Origin: Robiginitalea sp. | GTDB lineage: Bacteria > Bacteroidota > Bacteroidia > Flavobacteriales > Flavobacteriaceae | Reading direction: 5' to 3' | Assembly: GCA_024642005.1 (NCBI GenBank) | Contig: JAHECA010000018.1 | Coordinates: 1 to 64,000 of the forward strand | Length of the DNA stretch: 64,000 bases | Shown: positions 38,155 to 47,487 of the stretch, one piece after another | Layout of the letters: each line of letters starts with the position of its first letter | Position numbering within the stretch: position 1 is the first letter of the stretch | The notes under the pieces: model-generated | Told to the model about the DNA's origin: nothing | What the model saw: the letters and a program-made list of their open reading frames with translations, nothing else | Database searches by the model: none | Program-made: the position numbers and the translations under genes

Positions 38155-38484
38155 ATGAGCGATTTGAAAAATTCAAAAGCCCCGGTAACTACGGTAACCG
38201 TCAACCGCGATGTGTTCGACACCAATACCGGCAACATCTACGAGGCCATCTCCATTACGGCCAAGCGGGCCATCCAGATCAACTCTGAGATCAAGAAGGA
38301 GCTGATGGAAAAGCTCGAAGAATTCGCCACCTACAGCGACAGCCTCGAAGAGGTTTTCGAAAACAAGGAGCAGATCGAGGTTTCGAAATTCTACGAAAAA
38401 CTGCCGAAACCGCATGCCCTGGCCGTTCAGGAATGGCTGGAAGAAAAGATTTATTTCCGGAATACCGACAAAGACACCGAGTGA
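38155..38484 (+). CDS. rpoZ: RNA polymerase omega subunit (Bacteroidota type)
   Basis: A 109-residue protein. The segment NIYEAISITAKRAIQINSEIKKEL corresponds to the conserved omega helix that contacts the beta' C-terminus. The C-terminal half is lineage-specific and acidic. It lies 2 bases after bamD and ahead of coaBC, a position reported for flavobacterial omega. Confidence rests on the helix and context because the family is short and divergent. Confidence 0.83.
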   Translation: MSDLKNSKAPVTTVTVNRDVFDTNTGNIYEAISITAKRAIQINSEIKKELMEKLEEFATYSDSLEEVFENKEQIEVSKFYEKLPKPHALAVQEWLEEKIYFRNTDKDTE

Positions 38485-38485
38485 G

Positions 38486-39691
38486 ATGTTGGCATCGAGG
38501 CGTATCCTTTTGGGCATTACCGGGGGTATAGCGGCGTATAAGACCACCTTTCTGACCCGTTTACTGATAAAAGCCGGCGCCGAGGTCCGCATTGTGATGA
38601 CCGAGAGCGCCGGCCATTTTGTTTCTCCCCTTACCCTGGCTACCCTATCCAGGCACGAGGTCTTGAGCGATTTTGTGCGGGAAGAGGAGGGGGCCACCGA
38701 CTGGAACAACCACGTGGAGCTGGGCCTTTGGGCCGACCTGATGCTGATTGCCCCTGCCACCGCAAATACCCTTTCCAAAATGGCCTCAGGCACCTGCGAC
38801 AACCTGTTGCTGGCGTGCTATATGTCGGCCAAATGCCCTGTTTTTTTCGCCCCTGCCATGGACCTCGACATGTATGACCACCCGGCCACCCGAAAGGCGA
38901 TTGAAACCCTCCAGGGATATGGGCATCACCTGATTCCGGCCGGTACGGGCGAACTGGCCAGCGGCCTGCACGGGGAAGGACGCATGGCCGAACCCGAAGA
39001 TATAGTTGCCCATCTGGAGGCTTATCTGCGCAGTCATGCGCCCTGGGCCGGGAAAAAGGTGCTCATTACTGCCGGCCCCACCCACGAACCGATTGACCCG
39101 GTTCGTTTTATAGGCAATCATTCCAGCGGGAAAATGGGCTTTGAACTGGCCCGGGAGGCTGCCCGGCAAGGGGCCGAGGTAACCCTGGTAACAGGTCCTA
39201 CCCACCTGCAGATTGACCAGCCCCAGGTATCGTGCATCAGGGTAACCACCGCCCGTGAGATGCTCGAAAAGGCCGAGCAGGCTTTCGACCGCGCCGATGT
39301 ATTTATTGGGGCAGCCGCTGTTGCCGACTACCGCCCACGTGAGGCGGCCCCTGAAAAGATCAAGAAGCAAGCCGGGGAAATGAAGCTTGAACTCGTGCGG
39401 AACCCCGATATCATTCAAACCCTGGCGGCCCGCAAAAAAGATCAGTACGTGGTCGGCTTTGCCCTTGAGACCGAAAGGGAAACCGAGCACGCCCTGGCCA
39501 AGCTGCAGCGCAAGGGCCTCGACGCCATCGTCCTGAATTCGCTCAGGCAGCCCGGGGCGGGTTTTGGGGGCGACACCAATAAAGTGAGCTTTATAGACAA
39601 GAATTCCGAAATAACTCCGTTTGAGTTAAAAACCAAGGCAGAAGTTGCCCGAGATATCCTTCATGAAATCCACAAGCGGATTGCGCATTAG
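38486..39691 (+). CDS. coaBC: Bifunctional phosphopantothenoylcysteine decarboxylase/synthetase CoaBC
   Basis: About 401 residues, starting at 38486. The N-terminal CoaC flavoprotein domain has ILLGITGGIAAYK and the active-site region PAMDLDMYDHPAT. The C-terminal CoaB domain has VLITAGPTHEPIDPVRFIGNHSSGKMG and AAVADYRP. Together they make 4'-phosphopantetheine for CoA. It starts 1 base after the rpoZ stop and overlaps DUF4835 by 29 bases. Confidence 0.95.
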   Translation: MLASRRILLGITGGIAAYKTTFLTRLLIKAGAEVRIVMTESAGHFVSPLTLATLSRHEVLSDFVREEEGATDWNNHVELGLWADLMLIAPATANTLSKMASGTCDNLLLACYMSAKCPVFFAPAMDLDMYDHPATRKAIETLQGYGHHLIPAGTGELASGLHGEGRMAEPEDIVAHLEAYLRSHAPWAGKKVLITAGPTHEPIDPVRFIGNHSSGKMGFELAREAARQGAEVTLVTGPTHLQIDQPQVSCIRVTTAREMLEKAEQAFDRADVFIGAAAVADYRPREAAPEKIKKQAGEMKLELVRNPDIIQTLAARKKDQYVVGFALETERETEHALAKLQRKGLDAIVLNSLRQPGAGFGGDTNKVSFIDKNSEITPFELKTKAEVARDILHEIHKRIAH

Positions 39692-40577
39692 ATTGCTTAC
39701 CGGCCTGCTGGCCGTGGCAGGGCTTTTTACAGCCCCGGCCCAGGAGCTGAACTGCACGGTTACCGTGAATTCGGAACAGGTGTCGCAAACCAACCAGCAG
39801 ATATTCAAGACCCTCGAGCGCTCCCTGACCGACTTTGTGAACAAATCCCAGTGGACCAACAGGGTCTTCAAGGAGCACGAACGCCTCAATTGCCGCATGT
39901 TCATAACCGTGAGCCGTTACGATTCGGGGCGGTTCGAGGCCAACATACAGCTGCAATCTTCCCGGCCCGTTTTCAACACCACGTACGAAAGCCCGGTGTT
40001 TAACTACAAAGACGACCAGTTCAATTTCGAATACATCGAATTCCAGCCCCTGGTGTACAATGAGAATGTCTTCAGCTCCAACCTGGTGGGCGTGGTCTCC
40101 TATTACGTGTATATCATGCTGGGGCTCGACGCCGACACCTTCCAGCTCGAAGGGGGCACCGAGTATTTTAAAAAAGCACAGGCCATTGTAACCCAGGCCC
40201 AGGGCAGCAACCTGTTGGGGTGGGGGCAGACGGCTTCCGACAATCGCACCCGCTTTCAGCTGGTAGACAACCTGTTGTCGAACACTTTCCGGGAATACCG
40301 CATCGCCCTGTACAATTACCACCGCAAGGGTCTCGACATTCTGGGCGACAACAACAGCACCGGCAAGCAGATCATCGCCGGTTCGCTCCGGTTGTTCGAG
40401 ACGCTGAACCAGCGCCGGCCGGGCGCCTTCCTGCTGCAGACGTTCTTTGACGCCAAGGCCGAGGAAATCCAGAATATCTTCTCAGACGGCCCCGATATAG
40501 ACCTGGTGCAGCTCAAGGAAACCCTGAACAAGGTGGCTCCTTTTTACGCCAGCACCTGGAACCAAATTACGTACTGA
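39663..40577 (+). CDS. DUF4835 exported protein
   Basis: About 304 residues, beginning inside the end of coaBC. A signal peptide (ending near FTAPAQE) precedes a fold with many aromatic and beta-strand segments: LNCTVTVNSEQVSQTN, then VFNYKDDQFNFEYIEFQPL and VVSYYVYIMLGLDADTF. This matches the DUF4835 family, always found near coaBC and recN in Bacteroidota. Function unknown; exported location suggests envelope biogenesis. Confidence 0.85.
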   Translation: MKSTSGLRIRLLTGLLAVAGLFTAPAQELNCTVTVNSEQVSQTNQQIFKTLERSLTDFVNKSQWTNRVFKEHERLNCRMFITVSRYDSGRFEANIQLQSSRPVFNTTYESPVFNYKDDQFNFEYIEFQPLVYNENVFSSNLVGVVSYYVYIMLGLDADTFQLEGGTEYFKKAQAIVTQAQGSNLLGWGQTASDNRTRFQLVDNLLSNTFREYRIALYNYHRKGLDILGDNNSTGKQIIAGSLRLFETLNQRRPGAFLLQTFFDAKAEEIQNIFSDGPDIDLVQLKETLNKVAPFYASTWNQITY

Positions 40578-40634
40578 GCGCAACAGATTACAGTCTATTC
40601 GTGTATCTTTACGGATACGTAACGTCTGCCTTTC

Positions 40635-42290
40635 GTGCTTACCCACCTTTCCATAAAGAATTACGCCCTAATCGACGACCTGCAGGTTGCCTTTTCGCCA
40701 GGGTTCACCACCATTACCGGGGAAACCGGGGCGGGAAAATCGATTTTGCTCGAAGGCCTTGGGCTGGTGTTGGGCAGCCGGGCCGATCGCACGGCCCTGC
40801 GTGACACCGGGCAGAAATGCGTGGTAGAGGCCGAATTCCACATCGGGGCTTACCCGAACCTGGAAGCGCTATTCAAAGAAGAAGACCTCGACTACGACCC
40901 CCAGACCGTGCTCAGGCGCGAAATTCGCCCGAATGGAAAATCGCGAGCCTTTGTAAACGACTCCCCGGTTACCCTCGAAGTAATGTCCAGACTGGGCGCC
41001 CGGCTTATCGACGTACATTCCCAACACCAGACCCTGGAGCTTACCGAACACGATTTTCAATTGCGCGTGGTAGATGCGTTGGCGGGAAATATCCCAGTGT
41101 TGAAGCAGTACGGAGAACTGCGCGAGACCTTTACCCGGGTGCGCAAAGACCTAGGGCTGGTGCGCACGCGCCGGGAGGCTGCCTTCCGCGAACAGGATTA
41201 CAATGAATTTTTACTGGAGGAACTGCAGCAGGCCCACCTGAAGCCGGGTATGCAGCAAGACCTGGAAAGCCGTCACGCCGAGCTGAGCCATGCCGGGCAA
41301 ATCATCGAATTGCTGGGCCAGGCCGAGCAGCTTTGCCAGGAAGAATCGTACGGGCTGCTGGCCCTGCAAAGCCAGCTCAGGCAGCTTACGGCCCGTCTGG
41401 CTGCCTTTGGCCCGCGCTTCGAAGCCCTGCACCAGCGCGTACAATCGCTCTATATTGAGGCAGACGACATGGCCCAGGAAATTGGGCAGTGGGCAGCCGA
41501 CCAGGAAGACGATCCGCAACAACTCGAAGCGGTAAGCGCCCAGTTACAGCAGTTGTACGACCTTCAACGCAAACACGGGGCCGCGACCGCGGAGGAGCTG
41601 ATCGAAATCCGGGAACGGCTCGACCAGCAGGTAAGCGATACCGCAGGCCTCGATGGGGAAATTGCCCGCCTGGAGGCCCGGGAGGCCGACCTGACCGCGG
41701 CACTCGACGGCCTTTCCACCCACCTGCGGGAGCGCCGGGCTGCTGTTTTGCCTGATTTTACGGCCCGCTTGCAGGAAGAACTCGGCAAACTGGGCATGCC
41801 GCATGCCTCGTTCCGATGGCAGCTGCATCCGAAGGCAGAATTTGCCCCCAGCGGGAAAGACACCCTCGAATTGCTTTTCACCGCGAACAAGGGGGGTTCA
41901 TTTGGCCCGCTCAAGAAAACGGCTTCCGGTGGCGAACTCTCCCGCATCATGTTGGTGACCAAGGCACTGCTGGCTTCCTATGAGGCTTTGCCGACCATGA
42001 TGTTCGACGAGATAGACACCGGTGTGTCCGGGGAGATTTCGAACCGCATGGGCGATATCATGCTGGGTATGAGCCGGCACATGCAGGTCTTCGCCATTAC
42101 CCACCTGCCGACCGTAGCCTCCAAGGGCCAGCGGCAGTTCAAGGTTTACAAAGAATTTTCTGGCCAGAAAACCACTACCTGCATGAAATTGCTTTCACAG
42201 GAAGAGCGGATTCGGGAACTGGCCCAGATGCTGGGGGGCAATGAGGCCTCCGATGCGGCCCTGACCCATGCAAGGGAATTGCTGAACTGA
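40635..42290 (+). CDS. recN: DNA repair protein RecN
   Basis: A 551-residue SMC-like ATPase in double-strand-break repair, starting at a GTG. Walker A is GETGAGKSILLEGL; the ABC signature is ASGGELSRIMLV and Walker B TMMFDEIDTGVSG. The middle (about 155-400) is coiled coil. It follows DUF4835 by 57 bases; a TATCTTTA at 40607-40614 is a one-mismatch promoter box, so it may also be separately transcribed. Confidence 0.95.
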   Translation: MLTHLSIKNYALIDDLQVAFSPGFTTITGETGAGKSILLEGLGLVLGSRADRTALRDTGQKCVVEAEFHIGAYPNLEALFKEEDLDYDPQTVLRREIRPNGKSRAFVNDSPVTLEVMSRLGARLIDVHSQHQTLELTEHDFQLRVVDALAGNIPVLKQYGELRETFTRVRKDLGLVRTRREAAFREQDYNEFLLEELQQAHLKPGMQQDLESRHAELSHAGQIIELLGQAEQLCQEESYGLLALQSQLRQLTARLAAFGPRFEALHQRVQSLYIEADDMAQEIGQWAADQEDDPQQLEAVSAQLQQLYDLQRKHGAATAEELIEIRERLDQQVSDTAGLDGEIARLEAREADLTAALDGLSTHLRERRAAVLPDFTARLQEELGKLGMPHASFRWQLHPKAEFAPSGKDTLELLFTANKGGSFGPLKKTASGGELSRIMLVTKALLASYEALPTMMFDEIDTGVSGEISNRMGDIMLGMSRHMQVFAITHLPTVASKGQRQFKVYKEFSGQKTTTCMKLLSQEERIRELAQMLGGNEASDAALTHARELLN

Positions 42291-42360
42291 TCCGGTACCG
42301 ACTGGTTTTTAAGCCCGGCTACCAAAACCGGAATCGGACAGTCGGTTCGCCATTTTTAAA

Positions 42361-42368
42361 TATCTTTG
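42361..42368 (+). promoter_or_regulatory. Candidate promoter of fabI
   Basis: TATCTTTG matches TAnnTTTG, 26 bases before the fabI ATG. Confidence 0.55.
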
Positions 42369-42394
42369 ACACCAGCTAACCAAAGCGAACTTCA

Positions 42395-43207
42395 ATGGCA
42401 TATAACTTACTTAAAGGCAAACGAGGAATCATCTTCGGCGCCCTCGACGAAAACTCCATCGCCTGGAAAACGGCAGAACGCGTACATCAGGAAGGCGGCA
42501 GCTTTGTGCTGACCAACGCCCCCATCGCCATGCGCATGGGCCAGATCAACAAACTGGCCGAGGCTACCGGCTCCCAGATTATTCCGGCCGACGCCACCAG
42601 CGAGGCCGACCTGGAGGCCCTGGTATCCCAGTCGGTTGAAATCCTCGGAGGCAAACTCGACTTTGTGCTGCATTCCATCGGCATGTCTGTGAATGTCCGC
42701 AAGGGCAAGAAATACACCGACGAGAATTACGACTGGACTGCCAAGGGATGGGACGTTAGCGCCCTTTCCTTCCACAAGGTGATGCAGGCCCTTTACAAGG
42801 CCGATGCCATGCAGGAGTGGGGCAGCATTGTGGCCCTGACCTATATGGCCGCCCAGCGAACCTTCCCCGACTACAACGACATGGCCGACAACAAGGCATA
42901 TCTGGAGTCGGTGGCCCGGAGTTTCGGGTATTTCTTCGGCAAGGAGAAAAAGGTGCGGGTAAACACCATTTCCCAGTCGCCGACCCCGACCACTGCCGGG
43001 CAGGGTGTCAAAGGCTTCGACGGTTTTATCAGCTATGCCGAAAAAATGTCGCCCCTCGGGAATGCCACCGCCCAGGACTGCGCCGATTATACCGTAACAC
43101 TCTTTTCGGACCTCACCCGGAAAGTGACCATGCAAAACCTCTTTCACGACGGCGGGTTCTCCAATACGGGAGTAAGCCAGGAGGTGATCGAGCAGTTTAC
43201 CAAATAA
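42395..43207 (+). CDS. fabI: Enoyl-[acyl-carrier-protein] reductase FabI
   Basis: A 270-residue NADH-dependent reductase of fatty acid elongation. It has the atypical SDR nucleotide motif GALDENSIAW and the catalytic TYMAAQRTFPDYNDMADNK, which aligns with the FabI Tyr-x6-Lys arrangement. The C-terminal substrate loop contains VKGFDGFISYAEK. Members are targets of triclosan-type inhibitors. It is followed by a strong terminator and is therefore monocistronic. Confidence 0.95.
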   Translation: MAYNLLKGKRGIIFGALDENSIAWKTAERVHQEGGSFVLTNAPIAMRMGQINKLAEATGSQIIPADATSEADLEALVSQSVEILGGKLDFVLHSIGMSVNVRKGKKYTDENYDWTAKGWDVSALSFHKVMQALYKADAMQEWGSIVALTYMAAQRTFPDYNDMADNKAYLESVARSFGYFFGKEKKVRVNTISQSPTPTTAGQGVKGFDGFISYAEKMSPLGNATAQDCADYTVTLFSDLTRKVTMQNLFHDGGFSNTGVSQEVIEQFTK

Positions 43208-43227
43208 ACGGGCCCTGCCCCGACCAG

Positions 43228-43257
43228 CCACCCGCCCCCGGGCGGGTGGTCTTTTTT
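43228..43257 (+). terminator. Rho-independent terminator of fabI
   Basis: The GC-rich stem CCACCCGCC/GGCGGGTGG with loop CCCG is followed by TCTTTTTT. It separates fabI from the glycosyltransferase 9 bases downstream. Confidence 0.93.
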
Positions 43258-43265
43258 AGACCAGC

Positions 43266-44282
43266 ATGCCTCTGTACTTTTCCATCGTAGTACCGGTGTA
43301 CAACCGCCCCGAAGAGCTCCGCGAACTTTTGGAGAGCGTCGCATCCCAACAGTACGGCCATCCCTTTGAGATGGTGGTGGTCGAAGACGGCTCCCAGCGC
43401 GACTCGGCCGCGGTAATTGCCGAGTTCAGCGACCGGCTCAGCCTCAGCTACTGGCAGAAGCCCAATACAGGCCCTGGCGATTCGCGCAACTACGGCATGC
43501 GCAAGGCGCAGGGGAATTACATCATCCTGGTCGATTCAGACTGCCTCCTCCCCCCGGAGTACCTGCGTACCGTGCACCGGCAGCTGGAGGCTTCCTATGC
43601 GCATTGTTTTGGCGGGCGCGACGCGGCCCACCCTTCCTTTAACGCCATGCAGAAAGCCATCAGCTTCAGCATGACCTCTCCGTTTACCACAGGCGGGCTC
43701 AGGGGGTCGGCTGGGCAGCAGAAAAATTTTCAGCCACGCAGCTTCAATATGGGCCTGTCTAAGGAGGCCTATGAGGCCAGCGGCGGCTTCGGCCGCATCC
43801 ACCCGGGGGAAGACCCCGATCTGAGCCTGAGGCTCAGTAAAAAGGGTTACAGCATCCGGTATATTCCTGAGGCAATCGTTTATCACAAACGCCGGATCGA
43901 TTTCCGTTCTTTCTTCCGGCAGGTTAATAAATTTGGCCTTACGCGGCCTATTTTGAACCGCTGGCACCCGGGTTCGGCCCGGCTCACCTACTGGTTCCCG
44001 ACCCTGTTTTGCCTGGGGCTGATCGCCGGGCTGCTGCTGCCCGTTTTCTGGCGGAGTACATGGGCATGGCTTCCGCTGGCCGGCTACGGTGGCTACCTGC
44101 TGCTGCTCGCCCTGCTGGCTGCCTTCAAAACCGGCAGTGCCAGGGTAGGGAGCCTGGTGCCTGCCTCGGTGCTTGTCCAGTTTTGCGGGTACGGCCTTGG
44201 CTTTTTAAAATCGACCAGCTTGCTTACCTTTAGTAACAGGAAGCCGGAGGAGCTTTTTCCCGGTTTATTCTTTAAAAGCTGA
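43266..44282 (+). CDS. Family 2 glycosyltransferase with C-terminal membrane region
   Basis: A 338-residue GT-A glycosyltransferase. N-terminal FSIVVPVYNRPEEL, VVVEDGS, the Asp-x-Asp-like LVDSDC and the GEDPDLSLRLSKKGY segment are GT2 hallmarks. Three hydrophobic helices near the C-terminus (about 240-310) suggest membrane association. Acceptor and sugar unknown. It begins right after the fabI terminator and leads into the YbbR gene by 3 bases. Confidence 0.88.
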   Translation: MPLYFSIVVPVYNRPEELRELLESVASQQYGHPFEMVVVEDGSQRDSAAVIAEFSDRLSLSYWQKPNTGPGDSRNYGMRKAQGNYIILVDSDCLLPPEYLRTVHRQLEASYAHCFGGRDAAHPSFNAMQKAISFSMTSPFTTGGLRGSAGQQKNFQPRSFNMGLSKEAYEASGGFGRIHPGEDPDLSLRLSKKGYSIRYIPEAIVYHKRRIDFRSFFRQVNKFGLTRPILNRWHPGSARLTYWFPTLFCLGLIAGLLLPVFWRSTWAWLPLAGYGGYLLLLALLAAFKTGSARVGSLVPASVLVQFCGYGLGFLKSTSLLTFSNRKPEELFPGLFFKS

Positions 44283-44285
44283 GCC

Positions 44286-45239
44286 TTGAACAAGCCATTC
44301 AAATCCGGATTTAGAAACAGCCGCGTGCGCGATTTTCTGCTGTTCCTGGTCCTTTCGTTCCTGGCCTGGATGATCAGCCGGCTCTCGGAAACCTATACCC
44401 AGCCGGTATCTTTCGAAGTTCAGTACGCCCAGGCTCCCGACAGCCTGATTTTGGTGAGCCCCCCGCCCGGGCACCTGCAGATGCGCGTCAGGGCCAACGG
44501 GTTCCAATTGTTGCGCTACCGGGTAAGCCCGGTTAAGATTCAGGTGAACCTGGCCGAAATTCGCCGGGCCAACGGGCGCTACTACCTGCGTCCCGATGCC
44601 TACAGGCGCCAGGTGGAAGCCCAGCTCGACGCTGGGATTGGCTTGCTCGAAATGCCGCCCGACACCCTCTTTGTAGACCTGCAGCAATTGCATTCTAAAA
44701 CCGTCCCCGTAGCGGCCGAGGTGTCCCTTTCCCTGGCGCAGAACCACATGCTCGAAGGAACGCTGGCAGTAACACCCGCTAAAATCCACCTGCTTGGCCC
44801 CCCGGAAGAGATAGACACCATAACGCGCCTGCGCACCGTGCCCCTTCGGTTGAACGAGGTGCAGGAGAGCTTCACACACAGCGTTTCTCTTGAAGCTGTG
44901 CCCCATTTGCCGCATACCCGATTTTCGGCAGAGCAGGTGCAGGTTTCTGCAACGGTCTTTCGTTTTTCGGAAACCGTTGTGGATGTTCCCGTCAGCATCG
45001 TTAACCTGCCCGGGAATTACGAAATCAGGACCTTTCCACCCACGGTGGGGGTCTTGTGCCGCGGCCGGATCGAAAACCTGAAGAACCTGAGCCCTGACGA
45101 TTTCCGTATCGAGGCAAACTACACTTCGCCCGACCCCGAAACGGGGCGACTGAATCTCAGTCTCGCCCTGAAGCCCGACCGGGTAAGCGATGCCGTGCTG
45201 CTTGAAAATTCCGTGGAATTCATAGTCCGGAGGGAATGA
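44286..45239 (+). CDS. YbbR/CdaR-like domain protein
   Basis: A 317-residue protein that appears to start at a TTG codon 3 bases after the glycosyltransferase stop. One N-terminal membrane helix (about 17-34) precedes YbbR-like beta-rich repeats on the outside (e.g. VPVAAEVSLSLAQNHML, PVSIVNLPGNYEI). In Firmicutes YbbR (CdaR) regulates cyclic-di-AMP synthase; in Bacteroidota it commonly precedes coaE, as here. It overlaps coaE by 4 bases. Confidence 0.82.
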   Translation: MNKPFKSGFRNSRVRDFLLFLVLSFLAWMISRLSETYTQPVSFEVQYAQAPDSLILVSPPPGHLQMRVRANGFQLLRYRVSPVKIQVNLAEIRRANGRYYLRPDAYRRQVEAQLDAGIGLLEMPPDTLFVDLQQLHSKTVPVAAEVSLSLAQNHMLEGTLAVTPAKIHLLGPPEEIDTITRLRTVPLRLNEVQESFTHSVSLEAVPHLPHTRFSAEQVQVSATVFRFSETVVDVPVSIVNLPGNYEIRTFPPTVGVLCRGRIENLKNLSPDDFRIEANYTSPDPETGRLNLSLALKPDRVSDAVLLENSVEFIVRRE

Positions 45240-45844
45240 TGCGGGTAGGCCTTACCGGGGGCATTGGCAGCGGCAAGAGTACCGTAGCCGGGTACTTCCG
45301 CGAACTGGGAGTACCTGTATACGACTCCGACAGCCGTGCCCGGGTACTCATGGAGCGCAATCCGTCCCTGCGGCATCAGATCGAAAGCTTGCTCGGGGCA
45401 GAAGCCTACCTGGGCGACCTGCTGAACCGGCAGTATGTGGCCGCCCGGGTTTTCGATAACCCTGCCCTGCTGGCGTCCCTTAATGCCCTGGTTCACCCTC
45501 AGGTACGGCTCGATTTCCTGGAGTGGTCTGAAGGGCAACAGGCGCCTTATGTGGTACAGGAAGCCGCTATCCTTTTCGAAAACGGCGCCTACCGGCAGCT
45601 CGACCGCGTGGTGCTGGTAACCGCCCCGGAGCGCACACGCCTCAGGCGGGTCATGAAAAGGGACGGGGCGACCGAACAGGCGGTGCGGGCCCGGATGAAC
45701 AACCAGTGGGACGATGTCCGGAAAATACCCCTTGCCGACTTTGTAATCGACAACACCCTGCGGCAAACGGCTCGCACCCAGGTGCGGAAGATCCATCGAC
45801 AGCTCCTCGGCCTCGCGGCTGCTGGCGTCCCATCCGATTGTTAA
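45236..45844 (+). CDS. coaE: Dephospho-CoA kinase
   Basis: A 202-residue P-loop kinase for the last step of CoA synthesis. P-loop: VGLTGGIGSGKST; Asp in VYDSDS, and HPQVR and the RMNNQ segment are family features. It complements coaBC upstream. Its stop codon lies within the inverted repeat preceding the histidine kinase. Confidence 0.94.
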   Translation: MMRVGLTGGIGSGKSTVAGYFRELGVPVYDSDSRARVLMERNPSLRHQIESLLGAEAYLGDLLNRQYVAARVFDNPALLASLNALVHPQVRLDFLEWSEGQQAPYVVQEAAILFENGAYRQLDRVVLVTAPERTRLRRVMKRDGATEQAVRARMNNQWDDVRKIPLADFVIDNTLRQTARTQVRKIHRQLLGLAAAGVPSDC

Positions 45845-45878
45845 CATTTGGTTAAACCCCCCCGGGCCTAAATGTTAA
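45841..45878. repeat. Inverted repeat between coaE and the histidine kinase
   Basis: TTAACATTT at 45841-45849 and AAATGTTAA at 45870-45878 are perfect nine-base arms, extendable by a G-T and a G-C pair. The spacer carries C7 (45857-45863). A T-rich stretch follows, so it may be a weak terminator of coaE or an operator of the two-component system. Confidence 0.7.
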
Positions 45879-45899
45879 ATTTTTAATTTTACCCTACTG

Positions 45900-47480
45900 A
45901 TGAATAGGAGATTATTTGTGCTGCTTGTCATTCTGATGAGTCTTTCGCTGATCGGAATCATAGCAGTCCAGCTTTACTGGATTAAGAATTCGGTAGAGGA
46001 CAGGGAGGAGCAATTTTCGAACGTGGTTACCGGTATACTCAGCAAGGTGACCGACAAGATCGAGGAGCGCGAGATCAAAGACTATTCCGATCGCTTTCTC
46101 GAATTGCGCGACAGCATCGGAGGGTTCAAGAGCGCCCACCTGAGTAATTTCTTTTTTTTAGACAAAGACCTCAATTCCAATGAGGTAACCTTGTATCAAC
46201 ACGGTATTCTGGAGGAAGATTACAACATCGCCTCTACGTTCTTTGACAGCGGAAACAACACTGACACCACAACGGTCAAAAACTTTACGAGCCGTCGCAC
46301 CAAAACCGTTTTCCGGGAAGAATACGGCCTCGACGGCAAATCGTACCGCCTGAACCCGATTGTACGCCTCGAGGAAATCGGTGGAATTCCCAGAATGGAA
46401 AAGCTGGCCTTTGAAGACGTCTATCGGGAATTTGCCGAAAAGATCCCCATCCATGAGCGGGTAGGCAAGGCCGAGATCGAATTGCTGCTCCAGCGCGAAC
46501 TGGCAGACCACAACCTCGAACTGGGATACGAATACGGCGTGTCGAGCCGTGGGTTGCCCACCCGCATACGGTCGGCCAAATTCAAATTCGACCGGGCAGG
46601 GAATTTCCATGCCCCGCTATTCAGGGACATCGAGGGCAATACCGACTATAACCTGCTGGTGGCTTTTCCCAGGCAACAAAAATTCATTTTCAGCTCGATC
46701 ATGGGAATGGCAGCCCTGTCGCTGCTTTTTACGCTGATTATCATGGCCGCATACGCCAGCGCCATTTATCAGCTGATCCGCCAGAAACAGATTTCGGAGA
46801 TCAAATCCGATTTCATCAACAATATGACCCACGAGTTCAAGACGCCCATCGCCACGATCAATTTGGCGGTAGAAGCCATCAAGAACCCGAAGGTGTTCGA
46901 CGACCGGGAAAAAATCGGGCGCTACCTGGACATGATCAGGGAAGAGAACAAGCGCATGCATGCCCAGGTTGAAAATGTCCTGCGCATTTCGAAGCTGGAG
47001 AAAAACCAGCTCGACATCAGCAAGGAACGCCTGGACCTGCACGAGGTGATCCGCAATGCGATCAACCACGTGCAGCTGATCGTGATGGATCGGGGCGGGT
47101 ACGTCAAAACCCACCTCGGGGCAGAACGTTCGGAAGTATTGGCCAACGACGTGCATTTCGGGAATGTGATTGTGAACATTCTCGACAACGCGATTAAATA
47201 TTCGCCTGAAGCGCCAAAAATAGACGTGTACACCGAGGTGGTAAAAAACACCATCCTGATAAGAATACAGGACCAGGGCGCCGGCATGTCGAAGGTGGTG
47301 CTCAAGCGGATATTCGAAAAGTTTTACCGGGAACACACCGGCGACATACACAATGTAAAAGGGCATGGGCTCGGCCTGGCCTATGTTAAACGAATCGTGG
47401 AAGACCACCAGGGCGAAGTCTATGCAGAAAGCGAAAAAGGGAAGGGAAGTACCTTTTTCATCAAGCTGCCCTTAATTTAA
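45900..47480 (+). CDS. Sensor histidine kinase (RprX-like)
   Basis: A 526-residue two-helix sensor. TM1 lies at about 4-25 and TM2 at about 264-286, enclosing a periplasmic sensor of 240 residues without a recognised domain. The H-box is NNMTHEFKTPIATI with phospho-acceptor His311; N, G1 and G2 boxes follow (NILDNAIKYS, IRIQDQGAGM, GHGLGLAYVKRIV). No HAMP domain is apparent. Architecture and partner match the Bacteroides RprX/RprY system. The response regulator starts 7 bases downstream. Confidence 0.9.
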   Translation: MNRRLFVLLVILMSLSLIGIIAVQLYWIKNSVEDREEQFSNVVTGILSKVTDKIEEREIKDYSDRFLELRDSIGGFKSAHLSNFFFLDKDLNSNEVTLYQHGILEEDYNIASTFFDSGNNTDTTTVKNFTSRRTKTVFREEYGLDGKSYRLNPIVRLEEIGGIPRMEKLAFEDVYREFAEKIPIHERVGKAEIELLLQRELADHNLELGYEYGVSSRGLPTRIRSAKFKFDRAGNFHAPLFRDIEGNTDYNLLVAFPRQQKFIFSSIMGMAALSLLFTLIIMAAYASAIYQLIRQKQISEIKSDFINNMTHEFKTPIATINLAVEAIKNPKVFDDREKIGRYLDMIREENKRMHAQVENVLRISKLEKNQLDISKERLDLHEVIRNAINHVQLIVMDRGGYVKTHLGAERSEVLANDVHFGNVIVNILDNAIKYSPEAPKIDVYTEVVKNTILIRIQDQGAGMSKVVLKRIFEKFYREHTGDIHNVKGHGLGLAYVKRIVEDHQGEVYAESEKGKGSTFFIKLPLI

Positions 47481-47487
47481 AAAAGAT

